A stretch of 35,856 nt of DNA. Origin: Nitrospiraceae bacterium. GTDB lineage: Bacteria; Nitrospirota; Nitrospiria; Nitrospirales; Nitrospiraceae. The DNA lies in the NCBI GenBank assembly GCA_035623075.1, contig DASPUC010000016.1, positions 1-35,856 on the forward strand. The letters are read 5' to 3'. A program made the position numbers and the translations under genes. Numbering within the stretch: position 1 is the stretch's first letter; every line of letters begins with the position of its first letter. The notes under the pieces are model-generated. The model was not told where the DNA came from and ran no database searches. It saw only the letters and a program-made list of their open reading frames with translations. Below are positions 1-8,370 of the stretch, piece after piece.

Positions 1-1470
1 CCATCCTCCACCAAGAGCTTTATAGAGCTGGACGACAGACGTCAGTTGCGCACGACGTGTACGAGCCAATGCAAGCTCCGAATCAAATAGAGCGCGTTGC
101 GCGGTCAACACATCGAGGTAGCTGGCCCGCCCTCCCTGGTAGCGAAAATCGGCGAGGCTGTATGCCGATTGCAGGGCCTTCACTTGCTGTTCGAGCGCCG
201 TCCGTTGTTCTCCGGACTTCTGAACGGCAATCAATGCATCCTCCACTTCCTGGAATGCGCCCAGCACGGTCTTCCTGTATTGGGCCACCGCGGCTTGAGT
301 TTGCGCCTCTGCCGCCTTGACTTGATAACCCAACGCCGACGCATTGAAGATCGGGCCGGTCAACGAGGCAGAGCCTTTAAAGGTGGCGAACGGCCCGAAG
401 GAACTTCCTTGGAATTGAAGTCCGGCTCCACCAATCCCTCCAGTCAGCGCGAGTTGCGGAAACCGGACCGCTTGGGCCACGCCGATATTGGCCGTAGCGG
501 CCGCCAGATCCTGCTCGACTTTGAGAATATCCGGACGCCGTTGGAGGAGGTCGGACGGCAGCCCGGGCGGGACAGTGGGCGGCATTGATTGTTCGGTCAG
601 GTGAAGCCCTCTTGCGACCTCCGCTGGCCTGTGCCCAAGTAGAATGCTGAGCCGATTCTCCGTTTGAACGACCTGTCGCTCCAGGTCGGCCAACTGAGCG
701 GCGGTTCCCGCCCGTTCCGCCTGGAATCGATCGAGATCGAGTTTCGGAATAACTCCCTGCTTGAAGCGAAGTTCCGACAACCGAACTGATTCATCCCACG
801 CCTTAAGAGTGCGTTTGGTAATTTCCACCTCGTAATCCAGTCCCCGCAGGTCAAAGTACGTTTGACCGACACTGCTGACCAACCCGAGGATCACCGCACG
901 CTGATTTTCCTCTTTCGAAAGTAATTGTGCTTTGGCCGTCTCGATCGACCGGCGGATGCGGCCCCAGAGATCAATCTCCCACTTGAGACCGACTTCGGCA
1001 GCCTCGTGCGAGAGGCTCAATCCCCCTCCCTTGCCAGGCGTGGTTGCCGGAAGGGCGCCACCAGCAAGTGGAACGACGTTGTCGTTGGTGTTCCGAAAAC
1101 CGAACACGGATCCCGAGTAACTGAACGAGGGAACCAGATCGAACTTGGCGATCATGACTTGAGCTTGAAATTCTTCGATGTTCGCGGAGGCGATCTGCAA
1201 ATCGAGGTTTTCTTGCAATGCCGTGCGGACCAACGTCTGAAGCGTCTGATCCTTCAACAGCTCCCACCAGCGCAGGTTCGCGATGGACTCAGCGGTCGTA
1301 GGTGTCAAACGCCACGCGTCGGCCTTCGGAGTATCAGGGCGGGTGTAGTCAGGGCCCATCATGCAGGCGGTCAGCAAAAATGCCACACTTGTGAGCACCA
1401 CCATTATATTGAGGTGGATAGCCCATCCCCCTTCCTGGCGCTTTTCCCGCTCATCTTGCTTCGCTACCAT
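1..1470 (-). CDS. RND efflux outer-membrane factor (NodT/OprM family lipoprotein), 3' end cut by window edge
   Basis: This is the outer-membrane channel of a tripartite drug/solute efflux pump. I translated the frame by hand: 490 sense codons run to the window edge with no stop. A hydrophobic segment is followed by the lipobox LTAC (residues 33-36), so Cys36 is probably lipidated. The body shows the two-fold repeat expected of OprM-like proteins, and the last visible residues, LYKALGGGW, match the usual family ending, so only a few codons are missing. The start ATG lies one base after the pump gene's TGA. Its Shine-Dalgarno GGAGGAGGG is made by the pump's last glycine codons, which points to translational coupling. 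Family assignment is firm; the substrate cannot be told from sequence. Confidence 0.9.
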   Translation of the reverse strand, partial: MVAKQDEREKRQEGGWAIHLNIMVVLTSVAFLLTACMMGPDYTRPDTPKADAWRLTPTTAESIANLRWWELLKDQTLQTLVRTALQENLDLQIASANIEEFQAQVMIAKFDLVPSFSYSGSVFGFRNTNDNVVPLAGGALPATTPGKGGGLSLSHEAAEVGLKWEIDLWGRIRRSIETAKAQLLSKEENQRAVILGLVSSVGQTYFDLRGLDYEVEITKRTLKAWDESVRLSELRFKQGVIPKLDLDRFQAERAGTAAQLADLERQVVQTENRLSILLGHRPAEVARGLHLTEQSMPPTVPPGLPSDLLQRRPDILKVEQDLAAATANIGVAQAVRFPQLALTGGIGGAGLQFQGSSFGPFATFKGSASLTGPIFNASALGYQVKAAEAQTQAAVAQYRKTVLGAFQEVEDALIAVQKSGEQRTALEQQVKALQSAYSLADFRYQGGRASYLDVLTAQRALFDSELALARTRRAQLTSVVQLYKALGGGW

Positions 1471-1471
1471 C

Positions 1472-4400
1472 TCAGTGCCCTCCTCCATAGCTTCCGGCCT
1501 CACGTGCATGGGTCGGCGAGAGAGTCGGTTGCGGAACTGGTTGCGGCGGCTGCCCATCGCCCCTTCCCTTCGGTGCCCCTGGAGTGGGTGCGCCTGGTGT
1601 CGGTTTTGTGTGGCGTTCACCTCGATGCACCAGGCTCTCGACAACGTAGAACGAGACCGGGATGAGGAATATCGCGATCATGCTCGCGGTCAGCATGCCG
1701 CCGAACACGGCGAGACCGAGAAGGACTCGCCCGTGCGCTCCGGCTCCCGTGGCGAGCACGAGGGGCACGACACCGAGGATGAACGCGAAGGCCGTCATCA
1801 GAATGGGCCGGAGCCGAACTTGGGCGGCGGCCAAGGCAGCGTCTGTGATGGACTTCCCTCCTTCAAACTCGACTTTTGCAAACTCCACGATCAGGATCGC
1901 GTTCTTGGCGGACAATCCGATCAACATCACCAGCCCGATTTGAGTGAACACGTCGTTCTCGCTCGCTTGAGGAGCCGCAAGCTTGAGCAGCCACAGGGCA
2001 CCGAAGGCGCCGAAGACGGCGATCGGCGTAACGAGAAGTACGCTGAACGGCAACGCCCAGCTTTCATATTGCGCGGCGAGAATTAAGAACACAAACAGCA
2101 AGGAAAATCCGAAGATCACGCTGGCCGGCACACCCTCGGCAGCCACCTTTTCCTGGAACGACATGCCCATATAATCGAATCCCATACCGGCCGGCATCGT
2201 CTGCGAGAACACTTCCTCCAATGCCTTCATCGCCTGACCGGAGGTGTACCCGGGCGCTGATCCGACGAGCAACTGCGCAGAGCGGTATTCGTTGTAACGC
2301 ATCGTGAATTCCGGACCGTGGTGAGTTTCCATCGCCACCAGCGTTGACAGGGGAACCATATCTCCGGAGCCGTTGCGAACATAGAATTGCCCGACATTTT
2401 CGGCCTGCGTCCGAAACTCGCCTTCCGCCTCCACGTACACCTGCCAGGTACGGCCGAAGCGGTTGAAGTAATTCACCATCACTCCACCCATAAAGGCCTG
2501 CAGTGTCTGGTACACATCAGAGAGGTTCACACCCTGCTTGAGCACCTTGTCGCGGTCTACCTTCGCGAATACCTGAGGGACATCGGGAATGAACGTGGTG
2601 AGAACCCTCCCGATCTCTGGACGTTTGAGCGCAGCCTCTATGAACTTCTGAGTATTGTCCGCCAGGAACGCGATATCCCTTCCAGCACGGTCTTCCAGGA
2701 TGAGTGTCACGCCGCCCGAGGTACCGACGCCCGGGATCGCGGGCGGCGGGAACAGGAAGGCTTTGGCTTCGGGCAACTCGGCCAATCGAGCGTTGACATT
2801 CTTGAAAATTGACAGGAGCTGCTCATCAGGTTTCTTTCGCTCTTCCCAAGGATCGAGCGTAACGAAGAGGAACGCATTGTAGGTCGTGCTCACCGTACTC
2901 AAGAGGCTGAACCCGACGACCGTGGTGGCGTATCTGACGCCAGGGGTGTCTTTGAGGATGGCCTCGATCTCTTTGCACAACTGGTCTGTCCGCTGAAGAG
3001 AGGAAGCCTCCGGAAGTTGGACGTTCAGATACACAAAACCCTGGTCCTCCATCGGTAGGAACCCGGTCGGTAATTGTGCCCCGAGCCAGCCGGACATGAG
3101 GGCGACTCCGAGGAGAAGCAGCATCGAGAAGCCGGCTTTTCGAATGAGATGGCCACACCAATTCACATACCCGTCGGTCGCGCGTCCGAACCATTTATTG
3201 AACCAACCGAAGAAGAGTCCCAGGGGCCCCCTGGCCGGTTTTTTAGGTTTGAGCAGCAGCGCTGACAGGGCAGGACTGAGGGTCAGCGCGTTGAAGGCCG
3301 AGATGACGACGGACAGAGCAATGGTAACGGCGAATTGTTGATAGAGCCTCCCAGTTATACCGGGAATGAAGGCGGTCGGCACGAACACGGCAGCAAGGAT
3401 AAGCGCAATCGCCACCACAGGCCCGGACACTTGTTCCATGGCCTTGAGACTCGCCTCTTTCGGCGACAGGCCGTGTTCGATGTGGTGCTCGACCGCTTCG
3501 ACGACTACAATAGCGTCATCCACGACCAACCCGATCGCCAGCACGAGACCAAACAGCGACAGCGTATTAATCGAAAACCCGAGCAGCGGAAACAGTACAA
3601 AGGTTCCAATAAGCGAGACAGGCACGGCAAGCAGCGGAATCAAGGTTGCCCTCCAGCCCTGGAGGAAGATGTACACGACGATGATGACGAGCACCAGAGC
3701 CTCGAAGAGCGTGTGCACGATTTCGTTGATGCCTTCCCGCACAGCCAGCGTCGTATCGAGGGAGGTCACATAGTCGAGGTCTGCCGGGAACCGCGACTTC
3801 ATCTCTTCCATCAATTTTTTTGCCGCATCCATGGTCTGAATCGCGTTGGATCCAGGCAGCTGATAAATGGCGATGATGGCCGACGGTTTGCCATTCATCC
3901 GGCCGATCATGTTGTACATCTGCGCGCCGAGTTCAGCTCTCGCCACGTCCTTCAATCGAACCATGGAGCCGTCCGGATTGGCTCGGATCACAATGTTCCC
4001 GAATTCTTCTTCCGTCTCTAACCGACCCTGCGCCCGAACCGTATAGGTAAACTCCTGGCCTGGCGGAACCGGCTCCATACCGACCTGGCCGGCCGGATTG
4101 ACCGTGTTCTGAGCCTTGACGGCGTTCAGAATCTCCGTCACGGTGATGCCCAATTTGGCGAGCTGGTCCGGCCGTACCCAGAAACGCATCGCGTATTGGC
4201 CCGCCCCGAAAATCGTCACCTGACCGATGCCTGGCACACGAGTCATAGGATCGTTGATATTGACGTACGCATAGTTCGCGAGGAAGACCGCATCGTAGGT
4301 ACCGTTGGGCGAATAGAGAGAAAACAGAGCGAGTGGACTGGTCGTCGATTTCTTGATCGTCACCCCAAAGTTCCGTACATCCTGCGGTAACTGGGACTCG

Positions 4401-4741
4401 GCCTGCGTATAGCGCATCTGTGCCAGGATCTGGTCGTCATTGGGCCTGGTGTTGATGTCGAAATCCACCCGCAGGGTCATCTGGCCGTTGCTGGCATTGA
4501 CCGAGTACATGTAGATCATGTTGTCCACCCCGCTCATCATTTGTTCGATGGGAGTGGCAACCGACTTTTCGAGAGCGACAGCGTCAGCTCCGACGTACGT
4601 GGCTTGCAGTTGAATTTCTGGAGGAGCGATGTCCGGAAACTGCGCGATGGGCAACTGAACCATCGCGATGACGCCGAGGATCACCATGATGATCGAGATC
4701 ACCATCGCGACGATCGGACGGTTGATAAAGAATTTCGCCAT
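1472..4741 (-). CDS. RND multidrug efflux permease, HAE1 family (AcrB/MexB-like)
   Basis: This is the inner-membrane, proton-driven pump of the tripartite system, 1089 residues against about 1030-1050 for AcrB and MexB. It begins MAKFFINRPI, the typical RND start. The proton-relay pair is present as D408-D409 in the GLVVDDAIVVVE segment, and the relay lysine as K946 in GLSAKNAILIVEFA, matching AcrB D407/D408 and K940. Two large periplasmic loops follow TM1 and TM7. An extra proline/glycine-rich tail (about residues 1040-1089) extends past the last membrane helix and accounts for the extra length. The gene lies 52 bases downstream of the adaptor gene and is coupled to the outer-membrane factor after it. 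HAE1 proteins export hydrophobic or amphiphilic compounds; the substrate here is unknown. Confidence 0.96.
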   Translation of the reverse strand: MAKFFINRPIVAMVISIIMVILGVIAMVQLPIAQFPDIAPPEIQLQATYVGADAVALEKSVATPIEQMMSGVDNMIYMYSVNASNGQMTLRVDFDINTRPNDDQILAQMRYTQAESQLPQDVRNFGVTIKKSTTSPLALFSLYSPNGTYDAVFLANYAYVNINDPMTRVPGIGQVTIFGAGQYAMRFWVRPDQLAKLGITVTEILNAVKAQNTVNPAGQVGMEPVPPGQEFTYTVRAQGRLETEEEFGNIVIRANPDGSMVRLKDVARAELGAQMYNMIGRMNGKPSAIIAIYQLPGSNAIQTMDAAKKLMEEMKSRFPADLDYVTSLDTTLAVREGINEIVHTLFEALVLVIIVVYIFLQGWRATLIPLLAVPVSLIGTFVLFPLLGFSINTLSLFGLVLAIGLVVDDAIVVVEAVEHHIEHGLSPKEASLKAMEQVSGPVVAIALILAAVFVPTAFIPGITGRLYQQFAVTIALSVVISAFNALTLSPALSALLLKPKKPARGPLGLFFGWFNKWFGRATDGYVNWCGHLIRKAGFSMLLLLGVALMSGWLGAQLPTGFLPMEDQGFVYLNVQLPEASSLQRTDQLCKEIEAILKDTPGVRYATTVVGFSLLSTVSTTYNAFLFVTLDPWEERKKPDEQLLSIFKNVNARLAELPEAKAFLFPPPAIPGVGTSGGVTLILEDRAGRDIAFLADNTQKFIEAALKRPEIGRVLTTFIPDVPQVFAKVDRDKVLKQGVNLSDVYQTLQAFMGGVMVNYFNRFGRTWQVYVEAEGEFRTQAENVGQFYVRNGSGDMVPLSTLVAMETHHGPEFTMRYNEYRSAQLLVGSAPGYTSGQAMKALEEVFSQTMPAGMGFDYMGMSFQEKVAAEGVPASVIFGFSLLFVFLILAAQYESWALPFSVLLVTPIAVFGAFGALWLLKLAAPQASENDVFTQIGLVMLIGLSAKNAILIVEFAKVEFEGGKSITDAALAAAQVRLRPILMTAFAFILGVVPLVLATGAGAHGRVLLGLAVFGGMLTASMIAIFLIPVSFYVVESLVHRGERHTKPTPGAPTPGAPKGRGDGQPPQPVPQPTLSPTHAREAGSYGGGH
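1478..1486 (-). promoter_or_regulatory. Ribosome binding site of the outer-membrane factor, inside the pump gene
   Basis: GGAGGAGGG on the minus strand sits 7 bases before the ATG at 1470. The same bases encode the glycines near the pump's C-terminus (GGGH). This near-perfect Shine-Dalgarno fixes the start of the downstream gene. Confidence 0.8.
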
Positions 4742-4793
4742 AGAATTGAGAGATTCGACTCAGCGAGGTCAGCGGAGAGACGTCAGACCCGCG

Positions 4794-5978
4794 TCAGGCG
4801 GCTTTTTCATCCACGGGTTCCTGGAACGGTTTGGGCTCGACCGTCATACCGGCTTTCAGCTTTTGCAACCCTTCAACAACCACACGTTCGCCAGGGTTCA
4901 GCCCTTTATCGATGACCCAGAGATTTCCCGCTCGCTCCCCCACTTTGACAGGCCGGATATCCACCTTGTTTTCAGGAGTCACCACCGCGATTTGATAGCT
5001 GCCTTGCATCTCCGTCACTGCCCGTTGAGGAACCAAGAGCGCCTTCTCACGCGTCTTTGTGACTGCCCGTACTCGCGCAAATTGACCGGGCCTGAGGACA
5101 TTATTGGGATTGGGGAAGGTTGCGGCAACCCGAATGGTGCCCGTTTTCACATCTACCTGGCGATCGACCAAATAGAATTGTCCCTTGTGCGGGTAAACCT
5201 GTTCACCGCCCAGGATCAATTCGAGCGCTGCCCCCTTGTACTCTCCTCCCGTTTCCCGTTCTTTGTAACGCTGCTGGACTTTTTCTGAAGCTTGAAGATA
5301 TTCCTGCTCACTAATTGGGAAATAGACTTTGATCGGGTCGACCGTCGACATCGATGTCAGCTCGCTGTTGATATCAATCAGGTCACCGATTTGCGCCTTG
5401 GCAATGCCGACCACTCCGTCGATCGGTGCGGTAATCCTGGTCCAACCCAGATTGAGTTTCGCCGTTTCCACCGCCGCTTTCGCAGCCGCCAGGCTCCCTT
5501 TGGCGGCGGCGTGGTACTGAATAGAGTCGTCCAGTTCCTTTTGGCTGATGGCTCCTTGTTTGGCAAGCGGGGTGTCACGTTCAACATCCTGCTTGGTCTT
5601 GATAAACTGCGCCTCGGCCTTCGCCAAATCTCCCTGGGCCTGATCGAAGGCCGCCTTGAACTTGCTGGGGTCCAGTTCGAATAGCAGATCACCCTTCTTG
5701 ACGAACGAACCCTCAGTATAGGGGCGTTTGATGAGATATCCGGTGACCTGGGCCCGGATCACGGCATTGACCATGCCGTCCGTTGTCCCCACCCATTCCG
5801 AGTGAATAGGCACATCTTTCTGAATGACATCGGCGACTTCGACTTTGATTAATGGCGGTGGCGGTGCAGAGGCGGTTTCGCCTTTGCAATGGACAAGAGC
5901 CAACGATAAGAAGCTCAACAACCAGAGAAAAACCATCGGTTGGGTTAGGCCGGGAACGTTGCGTCGACGACCCATCAT
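4794..5978 (-). CDS. RND efflux periplasmic adaptor (membrane fusion protein, AcrA/MexA family)
   Basis: This 394-residue adaptor joins the pump to the outer-membrane channel. After an N-terminal hydrophobic segment (about residues 12-30) it shows the lipoyl/barrel-sandwich half motif, a long alpha-hairpin around residues 95-165, the second lipoyl half with TAPIDGVVG, a beta-barrel, and a C-terminal stretch ending GLQKLKAGMTVEPKPF, typical of AcrA-like proteins. Cys31 follows LALVH, a poor lipobox because of the His at -1, so lipidation is uncertain. TGGAGGT lies about 8 bases before the first of two adjacent ATG codons. It is the first gene of the operon. No TetR or other regulator lies directly upstream. 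Confidence 0.94.
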   Translation of the reverse strand: MMGRRRNVPGLTQPMVFLWLLSFLSLALVHCKGETASAPPPPLIKVEVADVIQKDVPIHSEWVGTTDGMVNAVIRAQVTGYLIKRPYTEGSFVKKGDLLFELDPSKFKAAFDQAQGDLAKAEAQFIKTKQDVERDTPLAKQGAISQKELDDSIQYHAAAKGSLAAAKAAVETAKLNLGWTRITAPIDGVVGIAKAQIGDLIDINSELTSMSTVDPIKVYFPISEQEYLQASEKVQQRYKERETGGEYKGAALELILGGEQVYPHKGQFYLVDRQVDVKTGTIRVAATFPNPNNVLRPGQFARVRAVTKTREKALLVPQRAVTEMQGSYQIAVVTPENKVDIRPVKVGERAGNLWVIDKGLNPGERVVVEGLQKLKAGMTVEPKPFQEPVDEKAA

Positions 5979-6001
5979 ACTGAGACCTCCAGGGGGTGCG
6001 A

Positions 6002-6031
6002 AGTGTACCTGAATTCCCCCCCAAATTGCAA
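6002..6031 (-). promoter_or_regulatory. Possible sigma70 promoter for the RND operon
   Basis: On the minus strand a -35-like TTGCAA (6026-6031) and a -10-like TACACT (6002-6007) are separated by 18 bases, just upstream of the adaptor start at 5978. The 5' leader would be short, about 17-20 bases. The G-run within the spacer is unusual. This is a by-eye match only. Confidence 0.4.
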
Positions 6032-6135
6032 TGAACCAACCTGTGGACAGTTCACAGAGGATGGGTTGCTCGGGACCTTCACCCAGGCAGAGAATCGTAA
6101 GGCTATTCCTGAGAGATTGACTGATACTCGAGGAA

Positions 6136-7464
6136 TTACGTTGCCCGCTTGAGGCTTAACATATAGCTGGCGAGGTCCTGAAGTTCCTGATCAGTCAGGG
6201 GAAACTTCGGCATAATCGAGCCTGGTGAGACCGACTGCGGATTGCGGAAGTGTTTGAGATGCCATTCTCTATCGGGGCGTTGATCGCCCACATAGGAAAG
6301 ATCCGGCCCGACAGCACCACCCGTTCCATGAATCCTGTGACATCCGATACAACCAAGATGGTCAACCAAAGCCTGACCGTGCGCCACACCAGGGTCTACT
6401 CGCTTCACCGCATAGAGATTCTTTAACGAGATACCCAGCAGTGAAAAGACCGACACCAAGAACAGAACGGCCAGCGCTATGCCCACCGGACGCGAGGCAG
6501 GGGCACGCACGGCTTTTTGCCAATCAAGGAAGGGCCAGAGCAACATCACGAGAACGGCCATTCCCGGTAGCACCCAGGTAGCAAACGGCTCCAGCGGCCC
6601 ATGCACGTGCTTCAGCAGCTCGTAATAGAAGAGAAAGTACCACTCCGGCACCGGCACGAAGCTGGTGTCGGACGGATTGGCCTTGTCGGTCAGGGGGAAG
6701 GGAACCAGCACGGCCAGTACAGCCAGCACCCCAAAGACACCCAACATCACCACGGCGTCCATATAAACTTGCCGAGGGTAGAAGGTCTCGCTGCCGGCCG
6801 CAGCTTTTGTCTCATCCCAAGGCCCAGCGGGACCCACCCGCCGAAGAATGAAGAGATGAAGCATGATGCCCATGATGATCAGGGCAGGAAGGAAGAGCAC
6901 ATGGACCGCGAAGAATCTAGAGAGGGTCAGCGCTCCCAGCGTCTCTCCGCCGCGCAGGACCTTCACCACGAAATCGCCAACCAGTGGAACCGTCCCGGCC
7001 ATATTGATACCAACCTGCGTCGCCCAGTACGCAGTCTGGTCCCACGGCAACAGATATCCGGTAAACGCGAATCCCATCACCAGCAGAAACAGTACCACGC
7101 CAACCATCCACATCATCTCGCGTGGAGGTTTGAAGGCTCCGTAGAGAAAGACCTGGAGCATGTGAAGACCGACCGCTACGACCATGCCCGATGCACCCCA
7201 GTGGTGTAGGCCGCGAACGAACCAACCAAAGGTGACCTGGTTTTCAATGAATTGCACGCTGTCATAGGCATGGTCCGGCGTCGGCGCATAGTAAACAGCG
7301 AGAAACATCCCGGTGATGGCCTGGAGGATAAAGAGGAACAGCGTGGCCGACCCGAAGACATAGATCCAGCTCGCCCCGCCTGGAATTGGCTCATTCAGCA
7401 GTGAATGTTCCACCGCCTTCAAATTGAGGCGACTGTCCAGCCATTCGTATAACCGGGAAGCCAT
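6136..7464 (-). CDS. Cytochrome b6/subunit IV fused to a C-terminal cytochrome c domain (quinol oxidoreductase)
   Basis: This is the membrane core of a Rieske/cytochrome b complex that oxidises quinol and passes electrons to a c-type haem. The 442-residue protein has four N-terminal helices carrying two histidine pairs, H87/H188 and H101/H203. Spacing is 13 residues between H87 and H101 and 14 between H188 and H203, the b6 pattern. The subunit IV-like part follows, with PEWYF at 273-277 and about three more helices. A haem c domain with CIGCH (372-376) and a likely Met418 ligand ends the protein. The residue equivalent to the b6f haem ci cysteine is Val36, so that haem is not expected. AAGAGG lies 6 bases before the ATG. 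The Rieske gene is directly upstream; no separate cytochrome c1 or f gene is present. Confidence 0.93.
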   Translation of the reverse strand: MASRLYEWLDSRLNLKAVEHSLLNEPIPGGASWIYVFGSATLFLFILQAITGMFLAVYYAPTPDHAYDSVQFIENQVTFGWFVRGLHHWGASGMVVAVGLHMLQVFLYGAFKPPREMMWMVGVVLFLLVMGFAFTGYLLPWDQTAYWATQVGINMAGTVPLVGDFVVKVLRGGETLGALTLSRFFAVHVLFLPALIIMGIMLHLFILRRVGPAGPWDETKAAAGSETFYPRQVYMDAVVMLGVFGVLAVLAVLVPFPLTDKANPSDTSFVPVPEWYFLFYYELLKHVHGPLEPFATWVLPGMAVLVMLLWPFLDWQKAVRAPASRPVGIALAVLFLVSVFSLLGISLKNLYAVKRVDPGVAHGQALVDHLGCIGCHRIHGTGGAVGPDLSYVGDQRPDREWHLKHFRNPQSVSPGSIMPKFPLTDQELQDLASYMLSLKRAT

Positions 7465-7529
7465 CAGAACCTCTTGAGTCGAGAGGCGTTAGGCGCGAGG
7501 TGACAGCGGTTTCTCCATGCAGGCTGTTC

Positions 7530-7590
7530 GCCTGTCGCCTCCCTCCTTACGCCTCCCACCTCGCTGCATGCTTGTCATTCGTCACGTGTC
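7530..7590 (-). repeat. Degenerate purine-rich repeat between Rieske and cytochrome b genes
   Basis: Read on the minus strand, this stretch consists of imperfect copies of short words such as GAGGTGGGAGGCG and GTAAGGAGGGAGGCG, preceded by GTGACGAATGAC. It resembles the stretches at 9915-9953 and 12440-12508. It is non-coding and lies inside a probable transcript. Confidence 0.45.
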
Positions 7591-7591
7591 A

Positions 7592-8149
7592 CTAGATTTC
7601 CATCCTATCGCGCACACCCGACTTAAATTCCTTGTACATCACCAATAGACGCCCGTTTTCAATTTTTGAAGGGAGGTCATCCAAATGACGAGGTGCCGGC
7701 CCGGCCAGGACTTGGCCCGTAACATCGTAGACACTACCGTGACAAGGACATTTGAACTTCCGATCAGCCGCATCCCAATGATAGCCGCAGCCTAAGTGCG
7801 TGCAGATGGGAGAAAACACTGTCACCCCTCCGTCCGGTTGTTTGACCGCCCAGACGGCTTTGTGCGCCTTCGTTTCGAGATAGCCGTCGTGAATGGTCGC
7901 GACATAGTCCAGCTGCTTGGGTTCACCAACCGAGAGCTCGTCTACAGAAGCCACGTCCACCCACGATTGGACACGTCGCTTCAGTGCCGGAGAAATCACA
8001 TAACCGACTAATGGAACGGCGAGACTCAGACCGATAAAGCCAGCCGCAGCCCTGGTGACCCATTGGAAGAAGCGTCGGCGGGTACCGACAGGGGTCGAGA
8101 ATCCGGAGATGTGGGAAGGTGAGGGATCTGGAGAAGACATCATGGTCAT
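7592..8149 (-). CDS. Rieske [2Fe-2S] iron-sulfur protein
   Basis: This is the Rieske subunit of the quinol oxidoreductase, 185 residues. The two cluster-binding boxes are complete: CTHLGC gives C116 and H118, CPCHGS gives C134 and H137, and C121 and C136 can form the stabilising disulfide. The N-terminus has a TRRRFFQ twin-arginine-like motif (23-29) before a single hydrophobic segment (about 36-52), consistent with Tat-dependent insertion and a membrane anchor, as in other Rieske proteins. Several ATGs lie near the start (residues 1, 3 and 4); the first is kept, with a weak GGAAG about 13 bases upstream. A strong promoter lies just ahead, and the cytochrome b/c gene follows after 127 bases. 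Confidence 0.95.
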   Translation of the reverse strand: MTMMSSPDPSPSHISGFSTPVGTRRRFFQWVTRAAAGFIGLSLAVPLVGYVISPALKRRVQSWVDVASVDELSVGEPKQLDYVATIHDGYLETKAHKAVWAVKQPDGGVTVFSPICTHLGCGYHWDAADRKFKCPCHGSVYDVTGQVLAGPAPRHLDDLPSKIENGRLLVMYKEFKSGVRDRMEI

Positions 8150-8184
8150 TGAGTGTCGTTCTTCCCGCGATCAGTTCCTCTCGC

Positions 8185-8213
8185 ACTGTAAAGAGTGCTC
8201 TGAGTCGAGTCAA
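8185..8213 (-). promoter_or_regulatory. Sigma70-type promoter for the Rieske/cytochrome b operon
   Basis: On the minus strand, TTGACT (8208-8213) and TACAGT (8185-8190) are separated by exactly 17 bases. The expected start point near 8178 gives a leader of about 30 bases before the Rieske ATG at 8149. It is one of the best promoter matches I found in the window. Confidence 0.65.
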
Positions 8214-8370
8214 GTACGGGAACCGGAATGATCTCGGCCTCTATCTCTCTGTGCTCTCTATGCAGACGCCCAAACATTTTTATGGAACAACACAGGGTGT
8301 CGATGCCGCTGGCAAAACTTGACTGGGTCGGAGATCAAGGATGGGCCGGAACCGTTGGCGTGCGGCGTGA

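Noticed and set aside
925-1665. Open frame of 246 codons on the plus strand
   Set aside because: It is antisense to the outer-membrane factor and the pump's 3' end, both of which are recognisable families.
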